Assembly: GCF_020524495.1 (NCBI RefSeq)
Contig: NZ_JAIVLB010000008.1
Coordinates: 1-64,000, forward strand
Direction of reading: 5' to 3'
Source: Bacillus stratosphericus
GTDB taxonomy: Bacteria > Bacillota > Bacilli > Bacillales > Bacillaceae
DNA: 64,000 bases
Of the stretch, positions 28,385-37,438 are shown piece after piece (the stretch's first letter is position 1; the number at the start of each line of letters is the position of its first letter). The notes under the pieces are model-generated. The model was not told the DNA's origin. It was given only the letters and a program-made list of their open reading frames with translations, and did not search any database. The translations under genes and the position numbers were made by a program.

Positions 28385-29860
28385 TTACTTCATGCTTCCT
28401 TGAAGGTATGAGCGAATATCCACACTGAGTGAATCCGCTAATCGCTGTCCGTAATCTTCATCTGCACGATAGAAGTTACAGATCGCAAGTAATTTCGTTT
28501 TTTCATTTACATCTTTGAGGTCAGCGGTTAGGTTTTTAATCAATGCTTGTTTCTCTTCCTCAGAGTAGCTTTGATATTTTTCCCCAGCTTGTTTGAAATC
28601 GTTCGGTTTTTCGATTTTTTGTCTCACCATACGGTCACCATGAAGAACAGGTTCACTTTCTTTGTAGTAAGGGTTTTCTTTTGGCTGATCGTCATAACGG
28701 TTTGGCTCATAGTTAATATGTCCGCTTGGACGATTTGTTGTCATAAAGCCATCTTGCTGGTTATTGTGTACAGGCGCATAAGGGCAGTTGACTGGAATGC
28801 ACATGTAGTTCGCACCAAGCCGATGACGCTGCGTGTCAGGATATGAGAACAGACGACCTTGAAGCAGTTTATCTTCAGATGCTTCAATTCCTGGAACAAG
28901 TGCACTTGGCGTGAAAGCAGATTGTTCTGTTTCAGCAAAGAAATTTTCTGGATTGCGGTTAAGTGTCATGCGGCCCACTTTTTGAAGTGGATAATCTTCC
29001 TCGCACCACGTCTTCGTTGGATCACATGGATCAAAATCAAGTTCATCATAATCGCTAAGCGGCATAAGCTGAACATATAAGTCCCACGCTGGATAGTTGC
29101 CTTTTTCAATGCGATCATATAGATCTCTTGTCGCATGCTGGAAATCGTTCGCTTGAATTTTTGCTGCTTCTTCCATGGATAAATTGCGAATACCCTCTGA
29201 AGGTCTCCAGTGATATTTCACATATTTGGTTTCTCCAAATTTGTTTACCCATCTAAACGTATGAACACCAGAACCGCGCATTTCTGCGAAGTTCGCAGGG
29301 ATTCCTTCGTCAGAGAAAAGCCATGTGAGCATGTGAGTAGACTCAGGTGTTAAGGTCATAAAATCCCAATAACGGTCAGGATCTTGGATATTGGTGACAG
29401 GATCTGGCTTGAGAGAGTGAACCATATCTGGGAATTTCAATGCATCACGAATAAAGAAGATCGGCAAGTTGTTACCAACTAAATCATAGTTACCTTCTTC
29501 TGTGTAAAATTTGACAGAAAACCCGCGTGGGTCACGCAAAGTTTCAGGTGAGCCTTTAGGATGAATAACTGTTGAGAAGCGGACAAAAACGTCTGTCTGT
29601 TTTCCTTCTTCACTTAAGAAGGCTGCTCTTGTATGTTTCTCCATGCTATTTTCTACTTCAAACACACCATAAGCACCGGCTCCTCTTGCATGAACGACAC
29701 GCTCTGGGATACGTTCACGGTCAAAGTGTGCAAGCTTTTCAATCAAATGGTAATCATCAAGAAATGAAGGTCCGCGATGACTAGCTGTTCTTGAGTTTTG
29801 GTTATCGCCAACAGGCACGCCTTGATTCGTCGTCAAATTTTTATGATTTGAATTTGTCAT
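28385..29860 (-). CDS. katA: vegetative catalase KatA
   Basis: A 491-residue clade-3 haem catalase that splits hydrogen peroxide into water and oxygen. The distal His lies in RVVHARGAGAYGVFEV, the Asn in VGNNLPIFFIRD, and the haem-ligating Tyr in RLFSYPDTQRHRLG. The start MTNSNHKN at 29860 follows CAGGAGGAG; an upstream in-frame TTG has no such site. A perfect PerR box lies upstream, so peroxide induction is expected. In B. subtilis katA is elsewhere; here it sits beside nsrR and hmp, making a small oxidative and nitrosative stress block. Confidence 0.95.
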   Translation of the reverse strand: MTNSNHKNLTTNQGVPVGDNQNSRTASHRGPSFLDDYHLIEKLAHFDRERIPERVVHARGAGAYGVFEVENSMEKHTRAAFLSEEGKQTDVFVRFSTVIHPKGSPETLRDPRGFSVKFYTEEGNYDLVGNNLPIFFIRDALKFPDMVHSLKPDPVTNIQDPDRYWDFMTLTPESTHMLTWLFSDEGIPANFAEMRGSGVHTFRWVNKFGETKYVKYHWRPSEGIRNLSMEEAAKIQANDFQHATRDLYDRIEKGNYPAWDLYVQLMPLSDYDELDFDPCDPTKTWCEEDYPLQKVGRMTLNRNPENFFAETEQSAFTPSALVPGIEASEDKLLQGRLFSYPDTQRHRLGANYMCIPVNCPYAPVHNNQQDGFMTTNRPSGHINYEPNRYDDQPKENPYYKESEPVLHGDRMVRQKIEKPNDFKQAGEKYQSYSEEEKQALIKNLTADLKDVNEKTKLLAICNFYRADEDYGQRLADSLSVDIRSYLQGSMK

Positions 29861-29947
29861 TCTTTTCTCCTCCTGTAAACAAAAAATGGTTTCTAGCAAT
29901 CTATTTACCCTAATTATATTTAATCAAACATGATATATAATATTTAT

Positions 29948-29962
29948 TTATAATGATTATAA
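29948..29962. promoter_or_regulatory. PerR box upstream of katA
   Basis: TTATAATGATTATAA matches the 15-base PerR consensus (TTATAATNATTATAA) exactly. It lies about 90 bases upstream of the katA start. Peroxide oxidation of PerR should release it and induce katA. Confidence 0.9.
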
Positions 29963-30014
29963 ATAAATATTATTCCAAGGAGGTAAAAAGACGAAAGAAA
30001 TGGAATTCTTTCGT

Positions 30015-30446
30015 CTAAAGCAGGAGCTCTCTTAGAGCATCTTTGTTTTGTGTTAAATCTTTTAATGTGTATTGGTCAAGAACGTGTAAATAAGCAGTGA
30101 GTGCTTCATGAAGTACGTGTTTTAATGAACAAATTGGGGAGATGATACAGCTGTTTTTCTTTGGATCAAAGCATTCAACCATGACCAAATCGTCCTCTGT
30201 ATAGCGGACAACTTCTCCAATATTGATGCTTTCTGGGTTTTTCCCCAGTCTAATTCCACCATTTCTCCCGCGGATCGTTTCCACATACCCGCGTTTTCCA
30301 AGATGGTAAATGATCTTCGTCAGATGATTTTTAGAAATGCCATAAATATTGGCAATCTGCTGAATATTTGACAGTTCATTGTTTTCTCTTGACGCTAAAT
30401 AAATGAGTACTCTTAAAGAGAAATCTGAATAATTCGTAAGTTTCAT
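30015..30446 (-). CDS. nsrR: nitric-oxide-sensing repressor NsrR (Rrf2 family)
   Basis: A 143-residue Rrf2-family repressor. The N-terminal winged helix contains IQQIANIYGISKNHLTKII. Three cysteines follow the pattern CFDPKKNSCIISPIC at about residues 92-106, the iron-sulfur cluster ligands of NsrR. Nitric oxide destroys the cluster and releases target promoters such as hmp. The ATG at 30446 follows AGAGGTC. It is divergent from hmp, with two large palindromes between the genes. Confidence 0.93.
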   Translation of the reverse strand: MKLTNYSDFSLRVLIYLASRENNELSNIQQIANIYGISKNHLTKIIYHLGKRGYVETIRGRNGGIRLGKNPESINIGEVVRYTEDDLVMVECFDPKKNSCIISPICSLKHVLHEALTAYLHVLDQYTLKDLTQNKDALRELLL

Positions 30447-30514
30447 TTTGACCTCTAAACCTAATAGAGTTTTGTATCATCGTAACACATTTTAGACAAG
30501 AACTGTTGGAGAAA

Positions 30515-30540
30515 GTTTTAAATGTGACAACATTTAAAAC
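30515..30540. promoter_or_regulatory. 11-bp perfect inverted repeat between nsrR and hmp
   Basis: GTTTTAAATGT at 30515-30525 and ACATTTAAAAC at 30530-30540 are perfect reverse complements around GACA. It lies between the divergent starts, about 70 bases upstream of nsrR and 90 upstream of hmp. It may be a second NsrR site or a ResD/other operator; the regulator is not identified. Confidence 0.6.
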
Positions 30541-30584
30541 ATCTATTATAAATATTGCTATGATAAGCTGTCATCCATTACGAT

Positions 30585-30609
30585 AAAGATGTATTTAAAA
30601 TACATCTTT
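30585..30609. promoter_or_regulatory. NsrR-type operator just upstream of hmp
   Basis: A perfect palindrome: AAAGATGTATTT at 30585-30596, central A, then AAATACATCTTT. This resembles the AT-rich NsrR operator with AGATGTAT half-sites. It lies between a -10-like TATGAT (about 30559) and the hmp start, so a bound repressor would block transcription. Confidence 0.8.
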
Positions 30610-30626
30610 TGAAAGAAGGAATGACC

Positions 30627-31826
30627 ATGTTATCCACAGATCAAATGAACGCTATTAAACAATCAGCCTCTATATTAAAAGCCGAGGGAACCAAACTTGT
30701 GACTGTTTTTTATCAAAATATGATCAGACAGCACCCGGAGCTACTCAATCAATTTAATAAAACAAATCTCATGAACGGAAGTCAGCCTGAAGCGCTTGCT
30801 GCGACACTCTATCAAGCTGCATTGCACATTGACCGATTAGAAGAATTGCTTCCTGCTGTCAAACAAATTGCCCATAAACATGTCAGTGTCATGGTCAAAA
30901 AAGAACAATATCCAATCGTCGGATATCACCTCATTGAAGCGCTGAAAGAAGTGTTTGAATTAACAGAGGAGGATGACACATTATTAGCATGGAAGGCCGC
31001 ATATGACATCATTGCAAATATTTTCATCACCATTGAAGCAGAAATGATGGAAGAGAATGTAAAGAAAACAGGCGGATGGGCAGATATGAAACCGTTTGTG
31101 ATTAAGAAAAAGGTACAGGAATCTCCATCGCTGATCTCCTTTTACTTAGTACCAGAAGATGAATCAAAACTGCCAATGTATGAAGCAGGCCAGTACATTA
31201 CAGTACAGGCAGATATGCCAGGAGAAGCCTATATGTGCAGCAGACAATACAGTTTATCAGATCAGCATCATCCATCTTATTATCGTATTACAGTGAAGCG
31301 CGATGGGCATGTGTCTACATTTTTACATGATGAAATGGGAGAAGTAGACGTCCTTCAAGTAAGTATGCCTCAGGGGATGTTCTGTTTGGTACAAGACACA
31401 AAAGAGCCTGTTTATTTCATTAGTGCTGGCTCTGGGGTCACACCCATGATCGGGTTAATGAAAACAGCTGCTCAAAACAGGCAGCCTTTTACGATGATTC
31501 ATGCAGATCGATTAGAGGATGTAACCGCTTTTGGAAATGAATTTGAAAACGTTCTAGCTTCAGCTTCTCATGGACGCATCATCTTATGTAATGAACAATT
31601 TGCACAACCTAGTAAAGGTGAGCTTGTTGAGAAAGCAGCTTCCCGTATTGACCGTCCATTCCTTCAATCAGTGATTGGAGAAGGGAAAGGACAATTTTAT
31701 CTATGCGGTTCCCCGGTGTTTACACAGGACATAATTCAAATTCTAAAAGAGCTTGGAATTCCAAAGCAGAATATTCATTTCGAAGCATTCGGCGGGCAAT
31801 CCATCAAAGAGATCGAAGTTATATAA
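30627..31826 (+). CDS. hmp: flavohaemoglobin Hmp (nitric oxide dioxygenase)
   Basis: A 399-residue protein that converts nitric oxide to nitrate with NAD(P)H and oxygen. The globin domain (1-140) has proximal His in IAHKHVSV and distal Tyr in VTVFYQNM. The FAD domain has RQYSLSD and HVSTFLHDE. The NAD domain has SAGSGVTPMIGLM and YLCGSPVF. The ATG at 30627 follows AAGGA; a longer in-frame start at 30609 would lie inside the operator. The length equals B. subtilis Hmp. Controlled by the palindromes upstream. Confidence 0.95.
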   Translation: MLSTDQMNAIKQSASILKAEGTKLVTVFYQNMIRQHPELLNQFNKTNLMNGSQPEALAATLYQAALHIDRLEELLPAVKQIAHKHVSVMVKKEQYPIVGYHLIEALKEVFELTEEDDTLLAWKAAYDIIANIFITIEAEMMEENVKKTGGWADMKPFVIKKKVQESPSLISFYLVPEDESKLPMYEAGQYITVQADMPGEAYMCSRQYSLSDQHHPSYYRITVKRDGHVSTFLHDEMGEVDVLQVSMPQGMFCLVQDTKEPVYFISAGSGVTPMIGLMKTAAQNRQPFTMIHADRLEDVTAFGNEFENVLASASHGRIILCNEQFAQPSKGELVEKAASRIDRPFLQSVIGEGKGQFYLCGSPVFTQDIIQILKELGIPKQNIHFEAFGGQSIKEIEVI

Positions 31827-31902
31827 ACGAAAGGTTGAACATCATGTTTTTTTAGGTGCGTTCATATAGTAGGGATAAGTCCGATGAGGAGGGATGGTTT
31901 CC

Positions 31903-33318
31903 TTGAGCGTATCTGAAAAACGTCTTTTACAAAGAGCCATTGATGAAATTACAGAAATTGCAGAAGGATTTGGTCTAGATTTTTATCCGATGAGGTATGA
32001 AATCTGTCCCGCGGAAATTATTTATACGTTCGGTGCATACGGAATGCCAACACGTTTTAGTCACTGGAGCTTTGGAAAGCAATTTCATAAAATGAAGCTT
32101 CATTATGATTTAGGATTAAGCAAAATTTATGAGCTGGTGATCAATTCAAATCCTTGCTACGCCTTTCTACTTGATAACAATACGCTTGTTCAAAATAAAT
32201 TAATTGTGTCACATGTACTGGCGCACTGTGATTTCTTCAAAAATAATTGTCGTTTCCAAAACACAAAACGAGATATGGTGGAAAGCATGGCAGCGGCGGC
32301 AGAACGGATTAAAGAGTATGAGCATATCCATGGAACAAAAGAAGTCGAATCCTTTTTAGATGCGGTATTGGCTCTGCAAGAGCATATTGATCCGTCACTT
32401 GTTCGTTCAAAATTAAGCTGGAATGTAGACGATGAAGAAGAGCCAGAAGAAGATAAGCCAAAACGTCATACGCCGTATGATGATTTGTGGGGGATGGATG
32501 AATCGAAGACGAGTAAGAAAAAGAAAACCGTTAAGCAATTTCCGCCAAAGCCAGAAAAAGATATTTTGCTCTTTATTGAGGCACACTCCCGGGATCTGGA
32601 ACCGTGGCAGCGTGATATACTGACCATACTTAGAGAGGAAATGTTGTACTTTTGGCCGCAACTTGAAACGAAGATCATGAATGAAGGCTGGGCATCGTAT
32701 TGGCACCAGCGGATTATGCGTGAGCTTGATTTAGATACAAGTGAATCGATTGAGTTTGCCAAATTAAATGCTGGAGTGGTCCAACCATCTAAGACGGGTA
32801 TCAACCCTTACTATTTAGGGCTAAAGATTTTTGAAGATATTGAAGAGCGTTATGACAATCCATGTGAAGAATTAAAAAAAGCAGGTGTGACCGAAGGGTC
32901 AGGCTGCGGCAAAATGTTTGAAGTACGGGAAATTGAATCGGACATTTCCTTTATTCGTAACTACTTAACGAAAGACCTTGTGATGAGAGAAGACTTGTAC
33001 TTGTTTCAAAAGCAGGGGAGAGATTATAAAGTCATTGATAAAGAATGGAAGGCAGTTCGTGATCAGCTTGTAAGCATGAGAGTCAATGGCGGTTTTCCTT
33101 ATTTGACAGTGATAGATGGCGACTACTTAAAAAACAATGAACTTTATATTAAGCATTGGTATGAAGGCATTGAGCTCGACCTGAAATACTTAGAAAAAGT
33201 GCTCCCGTATCTGTATCAGTTGTGGGGAAGAAGTGTGCATATCGAATCAGTTCTTGAAGGAAAAGAACTGATGTTTTCATACGATGGAAAAGGTGTTCAT
33301 AGGAAATATCTCGCTTAA
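31903..33318 (+). CDS. spoVR: stage V sporulation protein R (SpoVR)
   Basis: A 471-residue soluble protein of the SpoVR family, needed for normal spore cortex in B. subtilis; its biochemical activity is not known. Conserved stretches are [40 protein letters not shown] and [14 protein letters not shown], whose histidines and glutamates suggest a metal site. A TTG start at 31903 is chosen: GGAGGG lies nine bases upstream, and the ATG at 31894 directly abuts that site. The product then begins [15 protein letters not shown], like homologues. A terminator follows. Confidence 0.93.
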   Translation: MSVSEKRLLQRAIDEITEIAEGFGLDFYPMRYEICPAEIIYTFGAYGMPTRFSHWSFGKQFHKMKLHYDLGLSKIYELVINSNPCYAFLLDNNTLVQNKLIVSHVLAHCDFFKNNCRFQNTKRDMVESMAAAAERIKEYEHIHGTKEVESFLDAVLALQEHIDPSLVRSKLSWNVDDEEEPEEDKPKRHTPYDDLWGMDESKTSKKKKTVKQFPPKPEKDILLFIEAHSRDLEPWQRDILTILREEMLYFWPQLETKIMNEGWASYWHQRIMRELDLDTSESIEFAKLNAGVVQPSKTGINPYYLGLKIFEDIEERYDNPCEELKKAGVTEGSGCGKMFEVREIESDISFIRNYLTKDLVMREDLYLFQKQGRDYKVIDKEWKAVRDQLVSMRVNGGFPYLTVIDGDYLKNNELYIKHWYEGIELDLKYLEKVLPYLYQLWGRSVHIESVLEGKELMFSYDGKGVHRKYLA

Positions 33319-33327
33319 AAAAGAGCC

Positions 33328-33358
33328 AAAAAGATGTCTGTTTTAAGACATCTTTTTT
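33328..33358. terminator. terminator between spoVR and phoA
   Basis: AAGATGTCT pairs with AGACATCTT and runs into T6 on the plus strand; an A-run before the 5' arm lets it act for the convergent phoA too. Confidence 0.85.
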
Positions 33359-33373
33359 GTGTAATTCACAAAT

Positions 33374-34738
33374 TTATTGGTTTTTAAGCAACTTGAAAAT
33401 GTGCTTCGCTTGATCTGTATTTTCCATGAGACCTTTTAGCTCCTGACTTGTTGGTCCATAAGCATAAAATGGTACTTCATCACCGGTATGACCAGACGTT
33501 GTCCAGCCTGTATGTGATCTCGTATTGATCACTTCTTCAATCGCGTCATCAATTTTGAAAGCATCTTTTGTTTCTGCCGCCTTTTGAATAGAGGCTACTT
33601 CCTCTTTTGTGAAATCAAGATTTATATATTGCTTCAGTGCTGATTCAACTGTCATACCACCTATGATTTTGTTTGCAATAAAGTCAAGTGTCTTTTTCAC
33701 TGCTTTTACAGGTTTGTAATCCCAGCTGCCTGAGCCGTTTGCCCCAAAGGAAAGTCCCCCAGTTGAATGATCCGCCGTAGCGATGACGAGCGTGTTTTTA
33801 TCCTTTTTCGCGAAACGTATGGCTTCTTCAAACGCTTTTTCAAAATCCTTCATTTCACTCATGGCACTAACAATATCGTGGTCATGTCCAGCCCAGTCAA
33901 TTTGACTGCCTTCGACCATGAGGAAAAATCCTTTTTTGTTTTTAGACAGCTGTTTAATGGCTGAGGACGTCATGTCTTGTAGAGAAGGGGTATTTTTATC
34001 ACGATCAATTGCTTTGTCGAGACCGCCATCAGCAAAAATGCCTAACACTTTTTGGTTTTTGTTTTTTTGTAAGGCTGCTTTATTTGTGACGTAATCATAA
34101 CCTGCTTTTTTGAATTCCCTCGTAAGATCACGATCCTTGCGAACAAAATCGACAAGTCCTCCACCAAGCATGACATCCACTGTATGTTGTTTTCCGATTT
34201 TTTCATCGAAGAAATCATCAGCGATGGCTGCTGTGTCTTTTCTGGAAACATCGTGGGCGGCATACGCAGCAGGTGTGGCATTCGTTAATTCAGATGTTAC
34301 GACAAGACCAGTAGACTTTCCTTTACGCTTTGCCTGTTCTAAAACCGTTTTTAATTTTTTGCCGTTTTTGTCTACACTGATAGCATTGTTGTATGTCTTT
34401 TTACCAGTTGCCATGGCTGTACCGGCCGCTGCTGAATCGGTGATGTTACTTTTAGAGTCGTCAGGGTATGTTTTGTGCATGCCAGTGAGGTAAGGGTCAA
34501 ACGCTGTTTGCTTTGAAAGGTCTCCGTTGTGTTTAAATGAGCGGTAAGTTATAAGATAAGGTGTTCCCATGCCATCTCCAATTAGCACGATCACATTTTG
34601 TACGTCATTTTTTGTTTTCTTTTTAGCCTCAGCTTTGTCAGCCTGTCCAAATTCAATTCCTGAAAAAATGCCAATCGATAGCAAAGATGCCGCTGCCACT
34701 GCAGCTATTTTCGTTTTCGAGCTTTTCAACACACTCAT
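33374..34738 (-). CDS. phoA: secreted alkaline phosphatase PhoA
   Basis: A 454-residue secreted alkaline phosphatase with a signal peptide (cleavage near DKAEAKK). IGDGMG binds zinc, the phosphoserine is in TDSAAAGTAMATG, EGSQIDWAGHDHD and TADHSTGG carry zinc ligands, and SHTGWTTSGHTGDEV supplies the last ones. It releases phosphate from esters outside the cell under phosphate starvation. The start at 34738 follows ATGAGGAGGCAC. Several TTTAC-like repeats upstream (34803-34851) could belong to a PhoP box but are not spaced clearly enough to call. Confidence 0.94.
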   Translation of the reverse strand: MSVLKSSKTKIAAVAAASLLSIGIFSGIEFGQADKAEAKKKTKNDVQNVIVLIGDGMGTPYLITYRSFKHNGDLSKQTAFDPYLTGMHKTYPDDSKSNITDSAAAGTAMATGKKTYNNAISVDKNGKKLKTVLEQAKRKGKSTGLVVTSELTNATPAAYAAHDVSRKDTAAIADDFFDEKIGKQHTVDVMLGGGLVDFVRKDRDLTREFKKAGYDYVTNKAALQKNKNQKVLGIFADGGLDKAIDRDKNTPSLQDMTSSAIKQLSKNKKGFFLMVEGSQIDWAGHDHDIVSAMSEMKDFEKAFEEAIRFAKKDKNTLVIATADHSTGGLSFGANGSGSWDYKPVKAVKKTLDFIANKIIGGMTVESALKQYINLDFTKEEVASIQKAAETKDAFKIDDAIEEVINTRSHTGWTTSGHTGDEVPFYAYGPTSQELKGLMENTDQAKHIFKLLKNQ

Positions 34739-35080
34739 TCATGTGCCTCCTCATTGTGAATGTATTGCTCTTACGTTTACAATGGTAGAGCAAAGGATTC
34801 CTTTTTACAGCATCGTAAAGTTCACTTTAAAATTGTAAAGGTCCACTTTACATAGAGTGGACTAAAAAGAGAAATGAATGTATCATTTATCCATGACAAG
34901 ATACATTTGATTTGTCATGATTGTGTAATAAAAATGAAATAAAAAGAACCCTAAAAAAATAAAATTTTGACGAATTATTAAGCAAAATGTCGCAGGAAGT
35001 CAAGACTATTTCTTCTGGTATTTGATCCTTATAATATTAAGTAGATTTGGATCACGATAGATACATACGAGGAGGAACAC
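34739..35080. other. intergenic region between phoA and the divergent hydrolase
   Basis: It holds the promoters of both genes. A WalR-like direct repeat lies at 34913-34929. ACCC at 34948-34951 and CGAA at 34971-34974 could be the -35 and -10 of a SigI-type promoter, which is known for B. subtilis lytE; this is a weak call. No gene is seen. Confidence 0.5.
34913..34929 (+). promoter_or_regulatory. putative WalR binding site
   Basis: TGTCAT-N5-TGTAAT matches the WalR consensus TGTWAH-N5-TGTWAH with one mismatch. It lies about 150 bases upstream of the cell-wall hydrolase gene, a class of gene WalRK usually activates. Confidence 0.5.
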
Positions 35081-35890
35081 ATGAAAAAACAATTGATCAC
35101 AGCTGCAAGTACAGTTCTACTTGGGACAACATTATTTGCCGGAGCTGCCTCAGCACAATCAGTAAAGGTCCAAAAAGGTGACTCTCTTTCTGTTCTAGCG
35201 AAAAGATACAAAACAACCGTGAGCAAGATTAAATCAGACAATAAGCTGAAATCCGACATGATTTATGTTGGACAAACGTTAAAAGTAAATGAAGCTTCCT
35301 CGAAAACAACAACAAAAGTTAAAACGGCTTCAGCGACAGCCACTCATAAAGTTGTCAAAGGCGATACATTATCTAAAATTGGCAAAAAGTACGGAATGAC
35401 AGTGAAAGAGCTAAAATCATTAAATAAACTCAAAACAGATCTCATCAAAATTGGTCAAAAGCTAGAGGTGAAAAAGACGGCTATAGTGAAGACAACACCT
35501 GTCAATGAGAAAACGGTATCTACTTCTTCATTAAATACGTCTAAACTCATAGCAGATGCTAAAGCACAGAACGGTACACCATACAAATGGGGTGGAACGA
35601 CGCCAAAAGGCTTTGATTGCAGCGGTTTTATGTGGTATATCATTAATAAACAAAAAAAGATTTCAAGACAAACAACAGAAGGTTTTTGGGGCTCGATGAA
35701 AAGCGTGTCAACACCAAAAGTTGGAGATTTTGTGTTCTTTACAACATATAAATCTGGTCCATCTCACATGGGTGTCTACCTTGGGAACAACAAGTTTATA
35801 CATGCTGCTTCTGACGGTGTGACGATTAGTGATATGAATTCAAGTTATTGGAAACCGATATACCTTGGAGCGAAGACATTTGTCAACTAA
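35081..35890 (+). CDS. lytE: LytE-like D,L-endopeptidase (two LysM, NlpC/P60)
   Basis: A 269-residue secreted cell-wall hydrolase. A signal peptide (cleavage near ASAQS) is followed by two LysM peptidoglycan-binding repeats (about 28-70 and 88-130, each starting KVxKGDxLS), a Thr/Ser/Lys linker and a C-terminal NlpC/P60 domain. The catalytic Cys is in GFDCSGFMW, and the His residues are in GPSHMGVYL and FIHAAS. It cleaves the D-Glu-mDAP bond of peptidoglycan. B. subtilis LytE (334 residues) has three LysM repeats at this locus, so this is a shorter form. GAGGAGG precedes the ATG; a strong terminator follows. Confidence 0.9.
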   Translation: MKKQLITAASTVLLGTTLFAGAASAQSVKVQKGDSLSVLAKRYKTTVSKIKSDNKLKSDMIYVGQTLKVNEASSKTTTKVKTASATATHKVVKGDTLSKIGKKYGMTVKELKSLNKLKTDLIKIGQKLEVKKTAIVKTTPVNEKTVSTSSLNTSKLIADAKAQNGTPYKWGGTTPKGFDCSGFMWYIINKQKKISRQTTEGFWGSMKSVSTPKVGDFVFFTTYKSGPSHMGVYLGNNKFIHAASDGVTISDMNSSYWKPIYLGAKTFVN

Positions 35891-35901
35891 TCTATTCAAA
35901 G

Positions 35902-35927
35902 AGACTGCTCATGAGCAGTCTTTTTTT
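35902..35927 (+). terminator. terminator of the lytE-like gene
   Basis: AGACTGCTCATGAGCAGTCT, a perfect inverted repeat at 35902-35921, followed by T6. Confidence 0.9.
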
Positions 35928-36042
35928 CATATATCATTCACAAGAGATGAGTAGACCTTATGGATTTGTCCTGTTTTGCTGTCATTTATCAGCACTATCA
36001 TTGCACATCACAAAGCACACAGAATTCAATAAACAATAAACC

Positions 36043-36088
36043 AAAAAAGCCAGTGATACTCGGTGTAGTCAAGTATCACTGGCTTTTC
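36043..36088 (-). terminator. terminator of the sigM operon
   Basis: GCCAGTGATAC pairs with GTATCACTGGC. On the minus strand it is followed by T6, 14 bases past the yhdK stop. Confidence 0.85.
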
Positions 36089-36101
36089 ATTTTGTGAGCC
36101 A

Positions 36102-36392
36102 TTAAAAACCTAATTGAAGATCTACATCGATCGATACAATGGTATAGACACAAACGATGATAAAAATATTCAAAACGACGCCTAGGAAACCTGGGCCCGT
36201 ACGCCCCTTTTTAATGAACAGTTCAATAATGCCAAATGGAACTGCAGCCATTGCAAAAGGGAGCATCTGAAAAGAATAAAATGTCACGTTACTGATAATG
36301 GCGAGGTTCAGCATGAGCAGGGATAAAATAGCTGTGCCAACAGAAATCCAGCCAAATACATTATGCTCTTTAAAAATTCTTACCAATTCCAT
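36102..36392 (-). CDS. yhdK: SigM anti-sigma cofactor YhdK
   Basis: A 96-residue membrane protein with three hydrophobic helices (about residues 13-33, 38-55 and 68-88). It matches B. subtilis YhdK in length and position, where it works with YhdL to hold SigM at the membrane. It overlaps the end of yhdL by 13 bases, so translation is coupled. The start MELVRIFKEHN follows the yhdL coding end. Confidence 0.88.
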   Translation of the reverse strand: MELVRIFKEHNVFGWISVGTAILSLLMLNLAIISNVTFYSFQMLPFAMAAVPFGIIELFIKKGRTGPGFLGVVLNIFIIVCVYTIVSIDVDLQLGF

Positions 36393-37438
36393 AATTCCAC
36401 CTCGCTCACTTTTGCCGTTTTAATACGTTTCATCTTCACAAATTTCTCAATTTCCTTAGAAGGACCCGTCACAACAGAGCCATAAACAGTGACACCATTT
36501 TGATTGATATAACGTATTCGGTTAGAGAGATCAAGTTCAGGTCTGCCAGAGATTGTTTTTGCCCAGGTTGGATGCTGATTGACATAGGCTAGGGCATCTT
36601 TGAATTGATCTACCTCTGTTTTTGACGTGTGCTGTAGCTCCTTTAAAAATTCGGAGTCTTTTGCAGGAAAACCGATTGGGAGCTGGTTTCCACTTAATGA
36701 ATCCTCTGTTTTAATCGCATTCCAGAGGACTTTCATATCATACTTTTCAGCAAATGAATAAACCTCCTTTGGTGTGTAAGCTGTGACATAGGATACATAC
36801 ACTTCACTCACTGTTCCTTCGGGAAGCTTGTTTAGCGTGGTGAGTGTTTGTCTTTTTGATGCATCTGCCTGCGTAGATGGGTGGCTAAAGAATTTTTCTG
36901 TATCGTGCGCACTGTCACCATAATAAGAGATCGTAGGCTGCTTTAGTTTATCGAAAAACATGTCAATTTGTTCAATGCCAATGGCTTCTGTTTTATTGCC
37001 AATTTGTTTTTGCAGCTTAACCTCAGTATTCATACCAAACAGCTTGACCTGTCCTTTTAAATCCTTCATATCAATTGCTACATTAGGCTCTGTCAGAGCA
37101 ACTGTCACTGCGGCTGTTTCCATAAAATGATTGCCCCTGCTCTCTGCTCCGCCAATCCCATAGTATAGATAACTTCCTAGTGTACAAAGCGGTAAAATAA
37201 TGAGCGTCGATATGACAGCAAGTACGGAAATACGCATATATGACTTTCTTTTTCCATATTGTAAAATGGCTTTTTGCTTTTCAGGACTGATGGAAAAGTC
37301 CGTCCATTCTGAGTCATTCAGTTCCTGGCTTAAGCGCTTTTCATTTTCTTCAAGCTCTTCTTCAAACGCCATCATTTCTTCCTCATTCATTTCGCCATTA
37401 TTATATTGTTCCCATCGCTTGTTAAACTCTTCATTCAT
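36380..37438 (-). CDS. yhdL: anti-sigma-M factor YhdL
   Basis: A 352-residue single-pass membrane protein. The cytoplasmic N-terminus (1-60; MNEEFNKRWEQYNNGEMNEE) binds the sigma factor, a helix spans about residues 70-92, and the large outer domain (95-352) resembles the family's sensor part. It keeps SigM inactive until the envelope is stressed. The start at 37438 has GAGGTG six bases upstream and overlaps the sigM stop; ATG 37441 is equally possible. It is the second gene of the operon sigM-yhdL-yhdK. Confidence 0.9.
   Translation of the reverse strand: MNEEFNKRWEQYNNGEMNEEEMMAFEEELEENEKRLSQELNDSEWTDFSISPEKQKAILQYGKRKSYMRISVLAVISTLIILPLCTLGSYLYYGIGGAESRGNHFMETAAVTVALTEPNVAIDMKDLKGQVKLFGMNTEVKLQKQIGNKTEAIGIEQIDMFFDKLKQPTISYYGDSAHDTEKFFSHPSTQADASKRQTLTTLNKLPEGTVSEVYVSYVTAYTPKEVYSFAEKYDMKVLWNAIKTEDSLSGNQLPIGFPAKDSEFLKELQHTSKTEVDQFKDALAYVNQHPTWAKTISGRPELDLSNRIRYINQNGVTVYGSVVTGPSKEIEKFVKMKRIKTAKVSEVELWNW

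Noticed and set aside
34800-34860. PhoP box upstream of phoA
   Set aside because: TTTAC-like elements occur on both strands but not with the regular 11-base spacing needed, so I left it out as a feature.
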